A stretch of DNA of 64,000 bases from Castor canadensis (taxonomy: Eukaryota; Chordata; Mammalia; Rodentia; Castoridae). The stretch is taken from NCBI RefSeq assembly GCF_047511655.1, contig NC_133389.1:151729973-151793972 (forward strand), given 5' to 3'. Below are positions 35,501-44,066 of the stretch, one piece after another. Every line of letters begins with the position of its first letter. Within the stretch, counting starts at the first letter, position 1. A program made the position numbers and the translations under genes. The notes under the pieces are model-generated. The model worked only from the letters and a program-made list of their open reading frames with translations. It had not been told where the DNA came from and searched no databases.

Positions 35501-37362
35501 CACTTATAATGAAATTAAAACTTCCAGTCAGGCACCAGTGGCTCACACCTGTAATCCTAGCTACTTGGGAGGTTGAGACCAGGAGGATTGTGGCTCAAGG
35601 CCAGCCTGAACAAATAGTTTGTGAGACACCATATCCAAAATAACCAGAGCAAAATGGACTCAAGCAATAAAGTGCCTGCATTGCAAGCACAAAGCCCTGA
35701 GTTCAAACTCCAGTCTCACCAAAAATAAATAAAAGTAAATGAATTAATTACTTTAAAAAAATGAAAACTTCCATTTTGGCTGATTCCAGAAGGGAAGGTC
35801 TGGTAGAAATCAAGTTAATTCTTCCTAAGCTAAGAGATGAATGTAGCTCTTATCTGAAGATTGTCTTCTGAAAATATTTGCATGTTGAAATTTCCTGCTA
35901 AGGATCAAGTGACACCACTGGGTAAGTAGTTTCTAAGATTTGAATATTTATGTCCCTGAAAAATTCATATGTTGAAACCCTCACTTCATAGGAGGCAGAA
36001 TCTCTGGGAGGAATTAGGTCAGTTGATAGAAATGAAATTAATGCCCTTGTAAAACAAGCCTGAGAGAGAGAGTCTTTGGTCCCTTCTGCCATGTGCAGTC
36101 ACAGCAAAATGACAGTTTTCTTAAGGCTGAGGAAATGGGCTCTCACCCAACACCACATCTGCCAGCCTCCAGACTCATGAGAAACAAATGCCTGTTGTTT
36201 ATAACCTTCCCAGTTTATGGCATGTTGTTACAGCAGCCTGGATGGACTGACAGTAGTTTCTGCCAGCCACAGTGAGCAGGAGGCTTCCAAGCCAGGGAGC
36301 GCTCACCTTTAGCAGAGCCTGCAGCCATGGGGAATGAAGGAGGTCATATAAGAGACACACTCCGTTCACATCTCGGCTGTAGAAGAGACTTAGCTCTTGC
36401 AGTAGAAGCCTCAGGATTCTGGAGAGGCCTAGAAGAGGAAAAGGGCAGAAACCAGGTGGCAGATGGGTGATAAGAATGACAGGTGTGAATGTGAAAGGTC
36501 ACTTTGACAGCTAGGCTTGCCATGGGCTCTCATGAGGAGTAGAAATAATGCTAGATTTAAAGCCAGAAGAGCTGGCTTGAAGCCCTATTCTATCACTGTA
36601 GTGAACTTCATATCACTATCTGAAAACGTTTCCTTGTGCAAAGTGCAAATGTGTTAGCTTTCTTGTAGGGCTGTGGCTAACATTAGATGAGATAGGTGAT
36701 AATATGTAGATATAAGACATGATAACAGTAGTATGACTGCTTCTTCTCCTCCATCTGCAGCCTGTGGTTTATCCCAAAGTTGTCTACTTGTTTTCTGGAT
36801 CTTCTGAGTCACTTGTTTTCCCTATTTCTGAAAATACTTATTAAAAGTGTTATTGAAAAACTCTAAATCCAATTAGGTTTTAATACAAATCTCAATATTC
36901 TAAGAAGAGGGACTAATAGATTATAATGAATGCATGATAGTATTGTAAAAAATCTACTTTTGTAGTGGTATTTTTAATCTGAATAAGCTACACAGTTCTA
37001 AGTATTACACAAAGCGTTGTGGGATGGGGAAGGTTCTGAATCTACCATGTCAATTTCTTTCCTCCCTGCCTTGAAAATTGCTCTCAAAATTATCACTATA
37101 GTTGTAGTAGAGCAATCAAAAGTATAGGAAGAGTCCCTTGTGGGGATAATGGTAAATCTATTAGAATCTCTCCCTGTGTACTTGATCACACATTCAGAGT
37201 GAGTTCATAAAGGCTTTCTGGTCTAGAAAAGGAACCCTGGCAACACATACCATTCTCAGGATTGGTTGCTGTAGAAAGTGGGTCTGCTGGTGGGTCTGGT
37301 GGGTCTGCTCCTTTGTCCAGCTGTTTCATTCTCCCTGCTTGAGCTTAGAAGGCCACTGAGCA
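9525..37362 (-). CDS. MPP4: MPP4, membrane palmitoylated protein 4 (MAGUK), 17 exons seen, 3' part off window
   Basis: MPP4 is a membrane-associated guanylate-kinase scaffold, known to be enriched in retinal photoreceptor terminals where it organises membrane complexes. Seventeen exons join in frame from ATG at 37329 to 9525, giving 1378 coding nt (about 459 residues; the human protein is about 637). Approximate residue positions: L27 region 27-150, PDZ 152-233 with carboxylate loop PLGAT, SH3 247-310, HOOK linker 311-375, GK from about 425 with P-loop GPSGVG. I recognise the family member from near identity to MPP4 as I remember it, notably the SH3 stretch [19 protein letters not shown]. The catalytic GK remainder should lie beyond position 1. 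ALS2 sits upstream in the same orientation. Oddities are five consecutive tiny exons (11-15), one GC-AG intron after exon 4, and a full-length antisense L1 484 bp beyond the exon 17 donor. Confidence 0.95.
9606..10716. other. MPP4 intron 16
   Basis: No repeat family is recognised with confidence. An A-run lies at about 10436-10449. Several short open frames exist but none matches a protein I know. Confidence 0.5.
10717..10887 (-). CDS. MPP4: MPP4 exon 16 (basic linker and GK start)
   Basis: 171 nt, acceptor ccttccccag, donor CTCG|GTACGT. It encodes [13 protein letters not shown], then [20 protein letters not shown] and LIVLLG, the first GK strand. This exon is much richer in GC and CpG than the surrounding intron. 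Confidence 0.96.
10888..11798. other. MPP4 intron 15, no feature recognised
   Basis: Unique-looking intron sequence. Short open frames on both strands look random. Confidence 0.5.
11799..11840 (-). CDS. MPP4: MPP4 exon 15, 42-nt exon (HOOK end)
   Basis: Acceptor ccatgttccag, donor CTCG|GTAAGA. It encodes [14 protein letters not shown], leading into the Arg-rich segment before GK. Confidence 0.94.
12136..12340 (+). mobile_element. B1-dID SINE
   Basis: A well-preserved composite: 'ggtggctcatacctgtaatcc', 'caaggccagcctg', linker 'ccagagcaaaatgg' and an ID half ending 'gagttcaaaccccag'. Confidence 0.85.
12341..12430 (+). repeat. (GGAA)n microsatellite
   Basis: An imperfect GGAA/AGAA tract of about 90 bp, apparently expanded from the tail of the preceding SINE. 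Confidence 0.85.
12431..12510 (+). mobile_element. B1-like SINE fragment
   Basis: 'gcatggtagtacatctctgtaatccc' style start (shortened here) with 'agccagtctgg' and an A-tail. Confidence 0.6.
12888..12962 (-). mobile_element. ID-type SINE, diverged
   Basis: Minus strand: 'gaggtttgaactcaggacc', then 'cattctgccagc'. Confidence 0.65.
13270..13473 (-). mobile_element. B1-dID SINE
   Basis: Minus strand: 'tactggggattgaaccc', 'gagctacaccccag', then the B1 part ending 'ccaccacgcctggccc'. Confidence 0.85.
13619..13633 (-). CDS. MPP4: MPP4 exon 14, 15-nt microexon (HOOK)
   Basis: Acceptor accaaatatccag, donor GAAG|GTAATT. It encodes E-E-L-S-E, exactly the five residues needed between exons 13 and 15. 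Confidence 0.88.
13634..14639. other. MPP4 intron 13, left-hand unique part
   Basis: No exon, RNA gene or clear repeat was seen. Confidence 0.4.
14640..14800 (-). mobile_element. MIR SINE, old
   Basis: Reverse MIR core: 'agttagtgagccggaccaggattc' pattern (truncated here), followed by the Cys/Leu 'ttactcactgtaccacactg' end. Confidence 0.55.
14801..16380. other. MPP4 intron 13, AT-rich part
   Basis: AT-rich intron sequence. Nothing further was recognised up to exon 13. Confidence 0.5.
16381..16401 (-). CDS. MPP4: MPP4 exon 13, 21-nt microexon (HOOK)
   Basis: Acceptor ggaaaaccacag, donor TCTG|GTAAGT. It encodes DEETFESE across its two junctions. Confidence 0.9.
16402..17527. other. MPP4 intron 12, right of exon 13
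   Basis: AT-rich sequence. A GC-richer island near 16730-16830 gives overlapping open frames but no recognisable protein. Confidence 0.45.
17528..17738 (-). mobile_element. B1-dID SINE
   Basis: Minus strand: 'ccggggtttgaactcaggg', 'tttagccacactccc', then the B1 part 'gctgggattacaggca'. Confidence 0.85.
18266..18301 (-). CDS. MPP4: MPP4 exon 12, 36-nt exon (HOOK)
   Basis: Acceptor atgctctttttag, donor GCAG|GTAACT. It encodes [12 protein letters not shown], an acidic HOOK segment identical to the form I know from human. Confidence 0.93.
18512..18620 (+). mobile_element. B1-type SINE
   Basis: 'gccaagcatggtggtgtg' start with 'taatcccagcactcaggagg'. Confidence 0.75.
18635..18790 (+). mobile_element. 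MIR SINE
   Basis: MIR 3' core: 'aataatacctaccacatagg', 'tgagataatgcatg' and 'caataaatggtaacta'. Confidence 0.6.
18830..19190 (+). mobile_element. L2 LINE 3' end
   Basis: L2-like text 'ccttccataatgtgacctg', 'gctgttccctgcc' and the 3' signature 'tttgcacatagtaggtatatg'. Confidence 0.6.
19815..20166 (+). mobile_element. MLT1-type LTR (ERVL-MaLR)
   Basis: Degenerate MLT1 pattern: 'tggactgaatatccatat', 'gggccctaatcccacaggag', 'ctgcaagctaagaagagcc', 'cctccagaactctgagaaaa' and the end 'ggctaagacag'. A solo LTR without coding capacity. Confidence 0.65.
20516..20586 (+). repeat. (TG)n microsatellite
   Basis: A TG run of about 70 bp with three interruptions, in MPP4 intron 11 about 290 bp from microexon 11. 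Confidence 0.95.
20690..20870 (+). mobile_element. MIR SINE, old
   Basis: 'cctgaaccttaatctttgca', 'ataagatgggagtaataata'. It ends close to microexon 11 and may touch its donor side. Confidence 0.5.
20872..20889 (-). CDS. MPP4: MPP4 exon 11, 18-nt microexon (HOOK)
   Basis: The acceptor reads ctgtatcaag (a weaker AAG acceptor) and the donor GAAG|GTAAGA. With the flanking exons it reads Ser-Ile-Ser-Met-Glu-Glu-Asp, the same length as human STVEEED. Phase is preserved on both sides, which is the main support for so short an exon. Confidence 0.85.
21216..21300 (+). repeat. (GGAA)n-rich microsatellite
   Basis: An imperfect GGAA/GGGA tract with a short interruption near 21260. Confidence 0.85.
21694..21840 (+). 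mobile_element. B1-type SINE, diverged
   Basis: 'gtgtggcggcatacatcttt', 'agcactccagaggg', then 'gataccctgtctc' and an A-tail. Confidence 0.75.
22198..22310 (+). mobile_element. B1-type SINE
   Basis: 'accaggtgtggtaaggcatg', 'gccagcttgggttaca', 'gtccatctcaaaaag'. Confidence 0.7.
22360..22558 (+). mobile_element. B1-dID SINE
   Basis: B1 part 'ggccaggcatagtggtgt', then ID part 'gggctggaggagtggctc' ending 'gcgttcaaactccag'. Confidence 0.85.
22561..23726. other. MPP4 intron 10, unique part
   Basis: No repeat or exon was recognised between the SINE and exon 10. Confidence 0.45.
23727..23791 (-). CDS. MPP4: MPP4 exon 10 (SH3 end / HOOK start)
   Basis: 65 nt, acceptor with a long T-run then gcctag, donor ATAT|GTGAGT. 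It encodes [20 protein letters not shown], which joins SH3 to the HOOK linker. Confidence 0.95.
24770..25340 (+). mobile_element. L2 LINE fragment (RT-region and flank)
   Basis: An old L2-type sequence: 'aagacattgcc'-like block, an A-run, then 'catcctccactgaaacttt', 'caggatcacccatgacctcc' and 'attgctaaattttctgata', the order I know from mammalian L2. The left boundary may extend towards 24000. Confidence 0.6.
25425..25775 (-). mobile_element. MLT1-type LTR (ERVL-MaLR)
   Basis: Read on the minus strand it gives 'gtctgaatgttttgaccc', 'gcattaagaggtggg', 'ttgccatgtgaggacacagc', 'ttgtgagaaataaatagc' and a terminal 'gactaaa'. A solo LTR. Confidence 0.65.
26015..26211 (-). CDS. MPP4: MPP4 exon 9 (SH3)
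   Basis: 197 nt, acceptor cctgccatcag, donor AGAG|GTAAGT. It holds nearly the whole MAGUK SH3 domain: [31 protein letters not shown] and [11 protein letters not shown]. This was the strongest single match used to name the gene. Confidence 0.97.
26913..26984 (-). CDS. MPP4: MPP4 exon 8 (PDZ end)
   Basis: 72 nt, acceptor cattttctag, donor GATG|GTAAGA. It encodes [18 protein letters not shown], the last PDZ strand and the linker to SH3. Confidence 0.94.
26985..28486. other. MPP4 intron 7
   Basis: No repeat is recognised with confidence. Short open frames on both strands have no recognisable match. Confidence 0.45.
28487..28572 (-). CDS. MPP4: MPP4 exon 7 (PDZ)
   Basis: 86 nt, acceptor ttacttag, donor TCTG|GTAACT. 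It encodes [20 protein letters not shown], the usual PDZ 'GD-x-hydrophobic-x-x-VNG' section. Confidence 0.95.
28985..29240 (+). mobile_element. Old L1 3' UTR fragment (L1MA/L1MB-like)
   Basis: 'gctctaatgttctatagcac', 'ctcagcacaaagaaataata' and 'atccaatcattacacatc' follow the order of old mammalian L1 3' UTRs. Confidence 0.6.
29365..29440 (+). mobile_element. ID-type SINE
   Basis: 'gggctagtggagcacctg' and 'gccctgagttcaaccccag' with an A-tail; the A-box part is shortened. Confidence 0.75.
29775..29940 (+). mobile_element. MIR SINE, old
   Basis: 'gttacctcatctctgtgaac', 'caggtttctcatgtacaaaa'. Confidence 0.5.
30112..30193 (-). CDS. MPP4: MPP4 exon 6 (PDZ)
   Basis: 82 nt, acceptor ttctctctccag, donor AGTG|GTAAGT. 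It encodes [18 protein letters not shown] and the Gly-Gly turn, the peptide-binding core of the PDZ domain. Confidence 0.95.
30816..30947 (-). CDS. MPP4: MPP4 exon 5 (linker and PDZ start)
   Basis: 132 nt in phase 0, acceptor ttcctattcccag, donor CCTG|GTAAGG. Residues 121-164. It contains [20 protein letters not shown], then the first PDZ strand MRIVCLVK. Confidence 0.95.
31040..31155 (-). mobile_element. MIR SINE, old
   Basis: Reverse MIR core: 'tgtctcccatttatacataa', 'ggaaacaaggcagaatgaca'. Confidence 0.5.
31662..31785 (-). mobile_element. B1-type SINE
   Basis: Minus strand: (TTTG)n tail complement, 'gagacaggatcccactgtgt', 'ctcccaagtgctaggattg'. Confidence 0.85.
32260..32340 (-). CDS. MPP4: MPP4 exon 4, followed by a GC donor
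   Basis: 81 nt, acceptor ccttgagtcag. It encodes [19 protein letters not shown] and onwards, residues 94-120. The intron begins with GC, not GT: CAAG|GCAAGT (GC at 32259-32258). The next exon starts GCC TTG CTC with the expected Ala-Leu-Leu, so no GT site fits the protein. Confidence 0.93.
32655..32770 (+). mobile_element. MIR SINE, old
   Basis: 'ggtagcttagtcccatagg', 'caaatggaaaatgggaataa'. Confidence 0.5.
33118..34250 (-). mobile_element. L2 LINE, long antisense fragment
   Basis: Starts with the complement of the L2 3' end ('ctcaataagtatttatttaa') and continues with 'gatgacatttgagtggagaa', 'caagtgcaaaggaccc', 'ctgctgtgttgggactaa' and 'ggttttggcctgagcagaga', the known reverse order of L2. 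An ID SINE (33285-33378) interrupts it. Confidence 0.65.
33285..33378 (-). mobile_element. ID-type SINE inserted in L2
   Basis: Minus strand: (ATTT)n tail complement, 'gagtttgaactcagggcc', 'ccactccaccagccc'. Confidence 0.8.
34415..34485 (+). mobile_element. ID-type SINE
   Basis: 'gggctgggggcatggctc', then 'aaggccctgaattcat'; no long A-tail. Confidence 0.7.
34580..34657 (-). CDS. MPP4: MPP4 exon 3 (L27 region)
   Basis: 78 nt in phase 0, acceptor cccttctgcag, donor GGAG|GTAAGG. It encodes [17 protein letters not shown] and onwards, residues 68-93. Confidence 0.95.
35525..35755 (+). mobile_element. B1-dID SINE
   Basis: 'caggcaccagtggctcacac', 'caaggccagcctgaac', ID part 'caagcaataaagtgcctg' and 'gagttcaaactccag', with an A-rich tail. 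Confidence 0.88.
35925..36255 (+). mobile_element. MLT1-type LTR (ERVL-MaLR)
   Basis: 'gaaaaattcatatgttgaaa', 'gctctcacccaacaccac', 'ttgtttataaccttcccag' and the end 'atggactgacagta'. It ends about 50 bp from MPP4 exon 2. Confidence 0.7.
36307..36428 (-). CDS. MPP4: MPP4 exon 2 (L27 region)
   Basis: 122 nt, acceptor cctcttctag, donor AAAG|GTGAGC. It encodes residues 27-67, including [20 protein letters not shown], which is typical of the MPP4 L27 heterodimerisation region. Confidence 0.95.
36535..36745 (+). mobile_element. MIR SINE, old
   Basis: 'gatttaaagccagaagagct' and later MIR-like 'gggctgtggctaacattaga'. Confidence 0.5.
37251..37362 (-). CDS. MPP4: MPP4 exon 1 of window (initiator exon)
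   Basis: The coding part is 37251-37329 (79 nt), starting ATG with A at -3 (ggagaATG). It encodes [17 protein letters not shown], which matches the human N-terminus in DKGADPPD and STATNP. The donor is AATG|GTATGTG. The 5' edge at 37362 is inferred from a splice-acceptor-like 'ctgcttcctag'; transcription could instead start nearby, so the UTR boundary is uncertain. A short in-exon repeat (gggtctg three times on the plus strand) creates the Asp-Pro-Pro repeats. Confidence 0.85.
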
Positions 37363-37555
37363 CTAGGAAGCAGATCAATAAACAATACATAGCTCACTCA
37401 ATTGCACTGGCCATGCAGCTCTAAGCAAGCCAGAGTATATTTTCAGTAGAATTTCTTGGGCAAGCCAGGCACTGAAGAGTACCAGCGTACATAGCAAGCA
37501 AAACATAGTGTGGCCTGTGGCATCTACCCTCAAATTTACCATCACCAGTTGTGTG
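37363..37555. other. Sequence just upstream of MPP4 exon 1
   Basis: No TATA box or CpG island is evident. It may be intron before a further 5' UTR exon or proximal promoter; the sequence does not decide this. Confidence 0.4.
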
Positions 37556-37569
37556 AAGAGAAAAAACTA
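37556..37569. repeat. L1-B target-site duplication, left copy
   Basis: aagagaaaaaacta, identical to 44567-44580 over 14 bp. Confidence 0.88.
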
Positions 37570-39006
37570 GGTGAGGGAGGGTGCAAGACTCCATAGAAGT
37601 TGCAAAGTGTGGCTCTGCCCTGGCCTGATGCCTCCTGGGATTCCAAGATGGCGGCTAGAGTGAGGAAGCAGAAAGTGTGCCTCCTAAAGTAAAATCTTGG
37701 AGAGACGCTGGAGATACACCTTACAGCGTGTATCTCCACACCTCCAGCCCACGCATAGCATCTCCACTCCACGTTAAATGGAGAAACCAGGAGGGCTCCC
37801 GCGCTGCCGCCAGACCCCAGTGTCCAGATGGCTTGGGAAGACAAAGACTACAAGGTGAGCTAAGTGGTATGTGGTACTCCCACAGACAATCCTGGGCCAG
37901 ATCAGCATAGCCCCCTGGACAGACCGACCCCCACCCAGGGAAAAAAGAAAAAAAACTGAGTAATAAGCAATAACAACAAAAAAGACACATAGCAAAGAGG
38001 GCGGGGCACCCTGAGCTCCTAAGAGGTGGGGAGGGGCAATCCCTTATGGAACTGTAAATAAACAAGCCAGCTGGAGAAGGCAGGAGCAGCAGCACCTGCC
38101 CAGCACCCAGGAGTGGGAAAGCTTGTAAAAGTGGTGGTGGGAGGAAAACTCCACAGGAGAAGGGGGAAGACCAACTTCCCACATGAGCTGTAAATAAACA
38201 AGCTGCCTGGAGAATGCAGGTGTAGCACCACCTGCATTCTCATGTGCTTGGAAAGGGGAAATCTTGATGCAGTGGCGGTAGCGCCCAGGAGAACTCTAAG
38301 TAAGCAAAGCCTGCAGGGCCAGGTAAGTGTTAAGCTCACCCCTGAGACCTGCATAAATAAAGCCTCCAGCAACAGCAGGCTGACAGCAGTGGGCAGGTGA
38401 GCCACAGCCTCAGATAGCCATTCACAGAACTGTCTCCAGACTCTTTTTTTTTTCCTTTATTCCTTTGATGAGACAACTGAACTACACCTGCATGCTGAAA
38501 AACTTACTGAAACTGTATTGCATTTGAACTTGGGACACTTTGTGGTGTTTTGTGTGTGTGTGTGTGTGTTGTTTTGTTTTGTTTGGTTTGGTTTTTTTCC
38601 CCTTTGATGACACAACAACAGAACTACTTCTGAGACACCATCTCCAGGATTGGAGGCTGAGGGACTAACACCAAAATTATTAAGACTGAAACTTTATTGC
38701 ATTTGAACTTGGAGATTTTTTTAAATCATTTTTTTTTCATTTATTTATCTTTTTTCAATCCTCTCCTGTCTCATGCCTGTTCACCTTACTGTCAATTAGT
38801 GCACTATCTCTCCCTGTTTATATCTTTGAACTTTTGTTTGTTCTTTGTTTTGTTTTTTCCTACTTGTTTGTTTTTCCCTATTTCTTTAACTTCTTTGCTT
38901 TCCATCTCCTCTCACCCTTCGATTTTAAATATTACCATTGTTATTATTACAAGCTAGAAAATACTTAACTGCACACAGTACAGGGACAGTAACAACACGA
39001 AGGGCA

Positions 39007-40198
39007 ATGACGGGAAGACAGAAAAAACATGGAAACCAGTTTCCCCACAGCAAAAAATAAGTATAGCAACCAGAGGGGAATGAAGAAAACAGATACTCAG
39101 ATCCAGACTCCAACAAAATGAAGTTAAACTATACCAAAGAACCCAATGAAGCCCACAAGAATAATCTAAAAGAAGAAATTCTACAGGTAATCAATGAGAA
39201 TTTTATAGAGATGATACTGGATATGGTCTACCAATCCAGGAGACACTCAAGAAATTCCAAGACAACAAAAATAGAGAATTTGAAAAAGCACAAGAAGAAA
39301 TAAAAGAAACCATAGAAGCATAAACACCAAAGCAAAACAAAGAACATGATTAATAAAGAGATAAACAAACTCAGGGCAAAAATAGACAACATTAAAGAGG
39401 AAGGGACTCAGGATATGGAAAACCTCAGAAAAAAGAATGAAACAGAATTGTAAAACAAAATGGAAGGCCAATCAAGCAGAATAGAACAAACAGAAGACAG
39501 AATCTCAGAACTTGAAGATGAAATGGTAATTTAAGGAAAAACCAAAGAACTATTAGTTAAACAACTCAAGACCTGTGAAAAGAAAATGCAAGAACTCACT
39601 GACTCCATCAAAAGACCAAACCTGAGAATCATGGGCATTGAAGAAGGAGAAGAGGTGCAAGCAAAGGGAATGCGCAGTATATTCAACAAAATAATGACAG
39701 AAAATTTCCCAAATCTAGAGAAATCCATTCCCATACAGATGCAAGAAGCCTCCAGAACACCAAACAGACCAGATCAAAACAGATCTACCCCACAGAATAT
39801 TATTATTAAAACAACAAATACAGAGACCAGAGAAAGAATACTGAATGCTGTAAGAGAGAAAAAACAAATAACATACAAAGGCAAACCCATCAAAATCACA
39901 GCGACATCTCAACAGAAACATTAAAAGCAAGAAGAGCTTGGGGAAAGATCTTCTGGCACTGAATGAAAATAACTTCAACCCCAGGATACTCTACCCAGCA
40001 AAACTATCATTCAAAATAGATGGAGCAATAAAAGTCTTCCATGATAAGCAGAAACTAAAACAATACGTGACCACAAAGCCACCACTACAAAAGATTCTTC
40101 AAGGGATTCTGCACATAGAAAGTGAAACCCAACATAACTATGAAAAGACAGGCAGCACCAAACTACAGGAAAAGAAAAAGCAAGAAAGTAGAGAGTAA
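39007..40198 (+). pseudogene. L1-B ORF1, broken
   Basis: Starts MTGRQKKHGNQFPHSKK and meets TAA at 39058-39060, where L1-A has TTA. A second stop follows at once, then a frame change near 39228-39240, a stop near 39450 and further small lesions. The RRM-like part RPNLRIMGIEEGEE is still readable. The 3' end (to TAA at 40198) shows the normal ORF1 C-terminus lost by frameshift in L1-A. Confidence 0.9.
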
Positions 40199-40248
40199 CC
40201 TCATCTTAGGTACACACAATCAAACGTTCAAACAACTAAGACAACTAA

Positions 40249-43200
40249 ATGACAGGAATCACCACATACCTGTCAGTACTAACACTTAATATTAATGGAC
40301 TTAATTCCCCCAAAAAGGCACCGTTTGACGAATAGGATTAAAAAGGAAGATCCAACAATTTGTTGCTTACAGGAGACCCATCTCACTGACAGAAATAAGC
40401 ACAGGCTTAGGATGAAAGGCTGGAAGAAGATGTACCAAGCCAATGGCCCCTGAAAATAGGCAGAAGTAGCAATACTTATCTCTGACAAAGTAGACTTCAA
40501 ACCTACATTGATCAAACGAGATAAAGAAGGACATTCCATACTAATAAAAGGGGAAACAGACCAAAAGGAAATAACAATTATTAACCTATATGCACCCAAT
40601 GTCAACGCACCCAATTTCATCAAACATACCCTGAAGGACCTAAAAGCATATATCAACTCCAACACAGTGGTTGTGGGAGACTTTAACACCCCATTATCAT
40701 CAATAGATAGGTCATCCAAACAAAAAATCAATAAAGAAATCCAAGATCTAAAATATACCATAGATCAAATGGACCTAGTTGATGTCTACAGAACATTTCA
40801 TCCAACCTCTACACAATATACATTCTTCTCAGCAGCCCATGGAACCTTCTCCAAAATAGATCATATCCTAGGGCACAAAGCAAGTCTCAGCAAATATAAG
40901 AAAATAGAAATTATACCGTGCATACTATCTGATCACAATGCAGTAAAAGTAGAACTCAACAACAAAAGTAAAGACAAAAAACATGCAAACAACTGGAAAC
41001 TGAATAACTCATTACTCAATGAACAATGGGTCATTGATGAAATAAAAGAGGAAATTAAAAAGTTCCTGGAAGTCAATGAAAATGAAAACACAACCTACAG
41101 GAACCTATGGGACACACAAAGGCAATCCTGAGAAGAAAGTTTATAGCCATGACTGCATGTATGAAAAAGACTGAAAGATCCCAAATCAATGACCTAATGA
41201 TACATCTCAAACTCCTAGAAAAACAAGAACAAGAAAATCCCAAAACAAATAGAAGGAGAGAAATAATAAAAATAAAAGCTGAAATCAATGAAATAGAAAC
41301 CAAAAAAACCATACAAAGAATCAATAAAGCAAAAAGTTGGTTCTTTGAAAAAATAAACAAGATCGACAGACCCCTGGCAAACCTGACTAAAATGAGGAGA
41401 GAAAAAACCCAAATTAGTAGAATCAGGAATGCAAAAGGGGAGATAACAACAAACACCATGGAAGTCCAGGAAATCATCAGAGACTACCTTGAGAACCTAT
41501 ATTCAAATAACTTCAAAAATCTTAAAGAAATAGACAGATCTCTAGATACATATGATCATCCAAATCTGAACCAAGAGAATATTAATGAACTAAATAGATC
41601 TATAACACAAAATGAAATTGAAGCAGCAATCAAGAGTCTCCCCAAAAAGAAAAGTCAAGGACCTGATGGATTCTCTGCTGAATTCTTTCAGACCTTTAAA
41701 GAAGAACTGATACCAACCCTCCTTAAACTGTTCCACAAAATAGAAAGGGAAGGAAAACTGCCTAACATATTTTATGAAGCCAGTATTACACTTATCCCAG
41801 CCAGGCAAAGTCACCTCTGAAAGGAGAACCATAGACCAATCTCCTTAATGAACACTGATGTAAAAATCCTCAATAAAATAATGGCAAACCAAATTCAACA
41901 ACACATCAAAAAGATTATTCACCACGACCAAGTAGGCTTCATCCCAGGGATGCAGGGGTGGTTCAACATACGAAAATCAGTAAACGTAATAAACCACATT
42001 AACAGAAGAAAATACAAAAATCACATGATCATCTCAATAGATGCAGAAAAAGCTTTTGATAAGATCCAACACCATTTCATGATAAAAGCTCTAAGAAAAC
42101 TAGGAACAGAAGGAAAGTACCTCAACATTATAAAAGCTATATATGACAAACCTACAGCCAGCATTATACTTAATGGAGAAAAACTGAAACCATTCCCACT
42201 AAAATCAGGAATTAGACAAGGATGCCCACTATCTCCACTCCTATTCAACATAGTACTGGAATTCCTAGCCAGAGCAATTAGGCAAGAAGAAGGAATAACA
42301 GGGATACAAATAGGTAAAGAAACTGTCAAAATAGCCCTATTTGCAGATGACATGATTCTATACCTTAAAGATCCAAAAAACTCTACTCAAAAGCTCCTAG
42401 ACATCATCAATAGCTATAGTAAGGTAGCAGGATATAAAATCAACATAGAAAAATCATTAGCATTTCTATACAGTAATAATGAACAAACTGAGAAAGAATA
42501 TAGGAAAACAATTCCATTCACAAAAGCCTCAAAAAAAATCAAATACCTAGGTGTAAACCTAACAAAGGATGTGAAAGACCTCTACAAGGAAAACTATACA
42601 CTTCTGAAGAAAGAGATTGAGGAAGACTATAGAAAGTGGAGAGATCTCCCATGCTCATGGATTGGTAGAATCAACATAGTAAAAATGTCTATACTCCCCA
42701 AAGTAATCTACATGTTTAATGCAATTCCCATCAAAATTCCAATGACATTCATTAAGGAGATTGAAAAATCTACCGTTATATTTACATGGAAACACAAGAG
42801 GCCACAAAGCCAAGGCAATACTCAGTCAAAAGAACAATGCTGGAGGTATCACGATACCTGACTTCAAACTATATTACAAAGGAATAACAATAAAAACAGC
42901 ATGGTACTGGCACAAAAACAGACATGAAGACCAGTGGAACAGAATAGAGGACCCAGATATGAAGCCACAGAACTATAACCAACTTGTCTTTGACAAAGGA
43001 GCTAAAAATATACGATGGAGAAAAGACAACCTCTTCAACAAAAACTGCTGGGAAAACTGGTTAGCAGTCTGCAAAAAAACTGAAACTAGATCCATGTATA
43101 TCACCCTATACCAATATTAACTCAAAATGGATCAAGGATCATAATATCAGACCACAAACTCTAAAGTTGGTACAGGAAAGAGTAGGAAATACTCTGGAGT

Positions 43201-44066
43201 TAGTAGGTATAGGCAAGAACTTTCTCAATGGAACCCCAGCAGCACAGCAACTAAGAGATAGCATAGATAAGTGGGACTTCATAAAACTAAAAAGCTTCTG
43301 CTCAACAAAAGAAATGGTCTCCAAACTGAAGAGAACACACACAGAGTAGGAGAAAATATTTGCCAGCTACACATCAGACAAAGGACTGATAACCAGAATA
43401 TATAGGGAACTTAAAAAACTAAATTCTCCCAAAACTAATGAACCAATAAAGAAATGGGCAAGTGAACTAAACAGAACTTTCTCAAAAGAAGAAATTCAAA
43501 TGGCCAAAAAACACATGAAAAAATGCTCACCATCTCTAGCAATAAAGGAAATGAAAATTAAAACCACACTAAGATTCCACCTCACCCATTAGAATAGCCA
43601 TCATTAGCAACACCACTAACAACAGGTGCTGGCGAGGATGAGGGGAAAAAGGAACCCTCTTACACTGTTGGTGGGAATGTGAACTAGTACAACCACTCTG
43701 GAAAGAAATCTGCAGGCTACTTAAAAAGCTGAACATTGATCTACCATATGATCCAGCAACACCACTCTTGGGGATATACCCAAAAGACTGTGACACAGGT
43801 TACTCCAGAGGCACCTGCACACCACAAAACCTGCAGCACTATTCACAATAGCCAAGTTATGGAAACAGCCAAGATGCCCCACTACTGACGAATGGATTAA
43901 GAAAATGTGGTATTAATACACAATGGAATTTTACGCAGCCATGAAGCAGAACGAAATGTTATCATTTGCTGGTAAATGGATGGAATTGGAGAACATCATT
44001 CTGAGTGAGGTTAGCCTGGCCCAAAAGACCAAAAATCGTATGTTCTCCCTTAAATGCGGACATTAG
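40249..44066 (+). pseudogene. L1-B ORF2, broken
   Basis: Starts MTGITTYLSVLTLNIN, then meets a stop near 40335 after a small deletion. Endonuclease motifs are readable: [15 protein letters not shown] and [11 protein letters not shown]. The endonuclease frame ends at 41131 and the RT frame opens with ATG at 41107, as in L1-A. RT is nearly clean from 41107 to about 42808, with [14 protein letters not shown] and the catalytic FADDM; a local shift with TGA at 41818-41820 is compensated. Frameshifts near 42809 and 43078 break the C-terminal part. Confidence 0.92.
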
